Assembly: GCA_905250115.1 (NCBI GenBank) | Contig: CAJNOI010000055.1 | Span: 213,320-277,319, forward strand | Source of the DNA: Adineta steineri | Taxonomy: Eukaryota; Rotifera; Eurotatoria; Adinetida; Adinetidae | Length of the DNA stretch: 64,000 bases | Reading direction: 5' to 3' | Shown here: piece by piece, positions 60,257-64,000 of the stretch | Numbering within the stretch: position 1 is the stretch's first letter | Layout: each line of letters begins with the position of its first letter | Position numbers and translations under genes: made by a program | The notes under the pieces: generated by a model | Told to the model about the DNA's origin: nothing | Seen by the model: only the letters and a program-made list of their open reading frames with translations | The model's database searches: none

Positions 60257-63200
60257 ATGAGTCGAAATCAAATAGGAGTTTGTGATGTAATAGATTTTGT
60301 TTGAATTAGATAAAATAACGTTTGATATTAATAAACTATTTTAGTCTGAACCAGTTACGTCGAATTCTCAACAAACACCAACTGATCGATCAACATCGTC
60401 GTATGTGTTTTGTGAATTGTTGAAATTGATAATTAAAAGTATTATTGTTTATTATAGAAGCAAATGTTTTACAAAAAAGAAATTATTATGGATCATTATT
60501 GGTATTATCATTGTTATTATGATCGTAACTTTTGCAATCATGATTATTATAAGAAGAACAACAACAAATAAAAAAAAAATATCAACTGTTAGAAAGAAAG
60601 CAACAAATATAATACAATCATCAACTGTAAGAAAAAAAACAACAACAGTGACCAATCCGACGACAACAGGTATTATATTACAAAATAAAATAAGGTGGTG
60701 ACCTTTTCTTTTTTTAGTAAATTATTAACACATTTTCATGGAGTGTCAAGCGTTGATTTTATTTCAGAATATTTTTTAAGAATATCCATATAGATTAGGA
60801 TTCTACTGTTTAATTTTTGATAGAGACAAATTCGAGATTATATTTCACACAGAAAAATATCGATACTTTTCATGAAATTCATAGTTCAATATTTTAACAA
60901 AGAATCTTTGAAGAACTATTACAACAAGAGAAGATTTACTTCTTTTTTTTCAAAACGACGTTTTGTCTTTGTATGAGTGAGTTTCTTTTGTCATTGTTTA
61001 CCTAAAGTTGAGAGATAAGAAAACAAATTTACAAAAGTCTTTCATACATTTTATAGAATAGAATTTACAAATGGTAAATATTTGTGAAATGAAGAAGGAA
61101 ATTCGAATATTTTTTTCAAAAATTGTCCTTTGGAAGTTTTTCAGTGTGTAATTTCTCTAATAAAACATCTTGTAATCAAGATACAAAGTAGATAAATGTG
61201 AATTGATCTTGTGTACAGATGAATCTGATGTGATTAAAATATATGAACATAACATTTCTTTGTCAATGTGAGTTTACTACTGTTTATGAATACAGTGTGG
61301 CGAATTTTCATTTAAAGATGTTTTTGAGATCAAAGATTTTGAAGATTATTTACAATGACCATTGATCTCTGATTTGATTTTTAACACTTGTAGACGCGAT
61401 ATCGAATGGACTATTGCTGCAGTATTTAAGGGCATCCATACACGAACTATAGTGATTATATTAGACCATATGCATCTTGAGTAAGATCTTATAAATCTAT
61501 ATCAAAGATCAAATTACAGGTGCTGATATAGAACATTAATATTATCTTGTATCGAAAGTTTCACAATCTTTTTAGTTCTGTGTACCATAATCAAGATCTT
61601 TCGGATAGGATGTTCGCTTAGAGTATAGTATTTGCAAAATTCTGATAGAAAACTAATCGAGGAACATCTGTAGAAAATATCGCAGAATACACAGTGGTGC
61701 CAGTGTGGATAATCGGAACGATGAGCATGGAAACGATAAGCACGGGAATGGTAACCACGAGAAAGTTAAGCAGGGTGTGGGTGCGAATGTCGGCGGGTGT
61801 GACTGTAAGCACTATATTTTGTTTATACTTAACACCTACACTCACACAAACCTCACTCACACCCACACCCATGCCCACACCGATCCACAGCTATACGCAC
61901 ACCCTTGATTAATCTTTTATATGAGACCACGCTGTTATTTTATTTTATTTATGCTTAACTTTCCGGTGTTTAATTTTCTCGTGCTCATCGTTCCTCATGC
62001 TTATCGTTCACCAACCCGCCAGTATGAATGTGAGAATTTGTCTTCTCTTGACTTTCGATTAGTCATCTATCGATATGCATCATCAATTCAAAGAACAAAC
62101 TCTGATTCGCTTGTCCAAAAGAAAATGAAACAGATATTTTTATTCAGTTTTCTTTTGTTATTTGAAATACTAAAGATTAAAGTTTAATCATCTTTTATCT
62201 TCAACTAATTCCAATGATAAATTGTTTTTTTGTTGATTGTATTTTCAAAAAGTTGCAAAGATCTTCGATCGAATCATTCGTTCGAATTTATGCCGGAAAT
62301 GACTTACAAAGTAATTCAAAAGCTTTCATACAATATATATACGATATGTGGGGACAAATACACTTATCGGCCCCTCCCCTCTCTTTGTTTATGATCCAGA
62401 CCGACTACTTAGCTGCTGGGGAGTTCATTAAAAGTATTCCTAAAAGTGTCAGATCAATAGTTTACCAGATATATGAAGATTTAAACTCAAGTTTAACACT
62501 GCATAAAATGTTTATTTTTTGAGACAAAATATAATGAAAGTAAAAAAAGGATGTGGGTGTAAGTTAAGAGAAGAGATACCCACACCCACACTCACACTCA
62601 CACCCTCAAATGCAAAGAATTATTCGGTGAAATAAAATTGACATTAGCGTGTTTCAAAAAGAATTTGATCGATATTGTATAGAAATTCACAGCGCATTGT
62701 CCTGAGATCTTAGACAATAAATAAGAAAATATACAGAATTTGTTTTTATGGAGGTGATGATTAAAAACAGTTTGAAAAAGAAATGAACCTACTCTGGCAG
62801 ATCTGATTAGGATCCAACGGGATTATCCTGAAGTTTTTCTCTGTGCCACAAAGAATCTTTTAACAGTATAACTAGCTACGCTACAATAATCAGTAGTTTT
62901 GAAAAGCAAGCGATGAACTAGACCGACGTGAATTGATTCCGTTTTCTGATAGCTAAACATAAGCTGTATAAGCTTTGACCGTTGAATTAGGACAAGTTTC
63001 TGGCCGGAATGTCGTCTTGAATGAAAATGAAATATTTCAAGAGCAGTAGGAGTATACAAATGTTATATGAGTTAATTTCTACAATTCTGCAAATGTTTCA
63101 TTATTAAACGTATAAAAAATGTAAAATGAGTTGTCAGAACTATTATAATAGATATGTAGTTACCCCTCGTACTACCAAGCCTTTTTTATCACTGTATATT

Positions 63201-64000
63201 CCCTCACAAGAACGGACAAAAATGACCCTCATGGCACTATTAGGATAAAAATAAAGATCATAGAATTGCAATTATAATGTAAGACATCTAAACTTTTCCT
63301 ATATTATTGTAATGCACTAATAGTTACGATCGATAGATTGTTAGAGAGGAAGAAGAAGAAGAAGAGGACGACGAAAGAAATTAGGAATAAAGCCTTATCC
63401 AATCATTTAGTCTCTTTCTAAACTCATTTTTGTAATCTAGAATCACCTACCACATCAACTTTACCAGCAACATCAACAAAGCCAGGTTAGTAATATGTCG
63501 GATGATTTGTAATAGCCTAAACGCTGAGTATCATAAATGACCAAATCTAAAAGTTTTGATTTAAGCTCTCCAGTGCTCCTCATCTAGATATAGAACATCA
63601 GAGAACGTTGTATGAGGGCTAGAAATAGGATCAAATTTGGATGAATTAATTTCATTTACAAATAGTCAAATATTGGAGATGTCAATCGATTTCAACGGTA
63701 TCATGCAAATATGTTATCGATAAAAAGGTTCTTACATGGTAGAACTCAATGATCACTTCAGGAACTTCTCATTAAATCGGAAAAGGTTGATAATGATAGA
63801 TACTATGACTAAATAAAGTCAGATAACGTCATTGCTTGTAAATATAGCATAGAAGTTAATTGGACATATCCATGAATACTTTCATACATCAACCAGATAA
63901 TGTGAGAAATGTAACATTTATTGAGTCATTTTTGAAGACTTATATCCAGAATTATTTGTAGCTATCACTATTTCTCCTAGTACACTGTCAGCACGAGTCT
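60257..64000 (+). CDS. single-pass membrane protein with Thr-rich region, 5' part; runs off the window
   Basis: Exons 60257-60277, 60345-60400 and 60458-60669 join in phase with GT/AG introns of 67 and 57 bp. They encode MSRNQIG, a polar stretch (SEPVTSNSQQTPTDRSTSS), a membrane segment (LLWIIIGIIIVIMIVTFAIM) and then a basic Thr-rich stretch (RRTTTNKKK, TTTVTNPTTT). A fourth exon is proposed at 63441-63485 (SPTTSTLPATSTKP): its acceptor, donor and both phases fit, and its Thr/Pro content continues the theme. This makes a 2.8-kb intron. With no signal peptide and an internal anchor, it is probably type II. By analogy with the decayed paralogue upstream, FG-GAP repeats may follow beyond the window. 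Confidence 0.6.
61715..62009. repeat. large palindrome with island 10 at its centre
   Basis: The left arm (61715-61770) has tandem units GAACGATGAGCATGG, AACGATAAGCACGGG and CACGAGAAAGTTAAGCA. The right arm (61951-62009) has the same motifs inverted (TGCTTAACTTTCCGG, TCTCGTGCTCATCGTTCC, TCATGCTTATCGTTC). The telomere-like island lies between. Confidence 0.75.
61771..61905. repeat. telomere-like inverted island 10
   Basis: CAGGGTGTGGGTGCGAATG and CGGCGGGTGTGACTG, a 30-bp spacer, then a long C-rich arm with ACCTACACTCACAC and CACCCACACCCATGCCCAC. The longest island in the window. Confidence 0.85.
62549..62608. repeat. telomere-like inverted island 11
   Basis: GGATGTGGGTGTAAGT, spacer TTAAGAGAAGAGAT, then ACCCACACCCACACTCACAC and CACCCTC. 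Shares the spacer with island 9. Confidence 0.85.
63486..64000. other. window end, probably intronic
   Basis: No further exon was recognised after the proposed donor CCAG|GTTAG at 63485. The sequence has no other gene signal. Confidence 0.35.

Larger units (their letters stand above)
60670..63440. other. proposed long intron with islands and palindrome
   Basis: If the fourth exon is right, this is one intron. It contains islands 10 and 11 and the large palindrome around island 10. Open frames at 61618-61912, 61921-62187 and 62214-62522 overlap these repeats or lack any family feature. Confidence 0.4.

Noticed and set aside
61618..61912. Three overlapping frames rich in Thr, His and Pro
   Set aside because: Translations of telomere-like island 10 and its flanking palindrome.
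3426..62608. Reading the TGTGGG islands as real chromosome ends
   Set aside because: Each is short, interstitial and inverted, with unique genic sequence on both sides.
1..64000. CRISPR array, tRNA or rRNA genes
   Set aside because: No regularly spaced direct repeats with unique spacers and no recognisable cloverleaf or rRNA core was seen by eye; a tRNA scan would be needed to exclude tRNAs formally.

Overview
The window is AT-rich, gene-dense metazoan DNA that is most likely from a bdelloid rotifer. The reasons are: introns mostly of about 45-70 bp with GT/AG ends; animal genes (Slit, TRIM37, Golgi pH regulator, a rhodopsin-type receptor, a hedgehog-type Hint protein) lying beside genes of non-metazoan type (arginine deiminase, GH19 chitinase, a broken GH55 glucanase); two R-S-E type ADP-ribosyltransferases fused to TPR or ankyrin repeats; and many short islands built from the bdelloid-type telomere unit TGTGGG. 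Genus was not resolved. There is one 100-N scaffold gap (10585-10684). No rRNA, tRNA or CRISPR array was seen.

Layout. 0-10 kb: a GT11 fucosyltransferase-like gene, a DUF707-type glycosyltransferase-like gene, and a large ADP-ribosyltransferase/TPR gene, flanked by two diverged copies of one unidentified gene fragment. 10-19.8 kb: mostly non-coding, with the gap, a foldback element, a small secreted cysteine-rich protein (98 aa, two exons) and a four-pass membrane protein. 19.8-25.4 kb: an 11-exon Golgi pH regulator (GPHR/GPR89) gene carrying two MITE-like insertions in one intron, then a six-exon secreted Hint-domain protein. 26.4-27.5 kb: a two-exon 7TM receptor. 28.3-37.2 kb: a complete multi-exon Slit gene on the minus strand, with a hAT-type MITE in one intron. 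38.4-43.8 kb: a secreted GH19 chitinase with a hevein-like domain, a TRIM37-type RING/B-box/MATH E3 ligase, and an unidentified secreted protein. 45.5-51.1 kb: an intronless arginine deiminase, an ankyrin-ADP-ribosyltransferase with a predicted myristoylation site and a frameshift, and a TMEM272-like membrane protein. 52.4-64 kb: a decayed, repeat-rich zone holding an 0.9 kb element with internal tandem repeats, a broken small membrane-protein gene, a GH55 glucanase remnant with two in-frame stops, a decayed membrane/FG-GAP gene, and the 5' part of a related intact gene that runs off the window.

The most unusual feature is a family of at least eleven telomere-like islands. Each has a G-rich (TGTGGG-like) stretch, a short spacer and a C-rich (CCCACA-like) stretch, the polarity expected of a telomere-to-telomere joint. 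Some spacers recur between islands, so this is a dispersed family and not random simple sequence. Three islands sit at, in or just beyond the broken ends of gene remnants. All exon structures were worked out by eye from splice signals and reading-frame continuity; family assignments rest on recognised motifs, not on searches.
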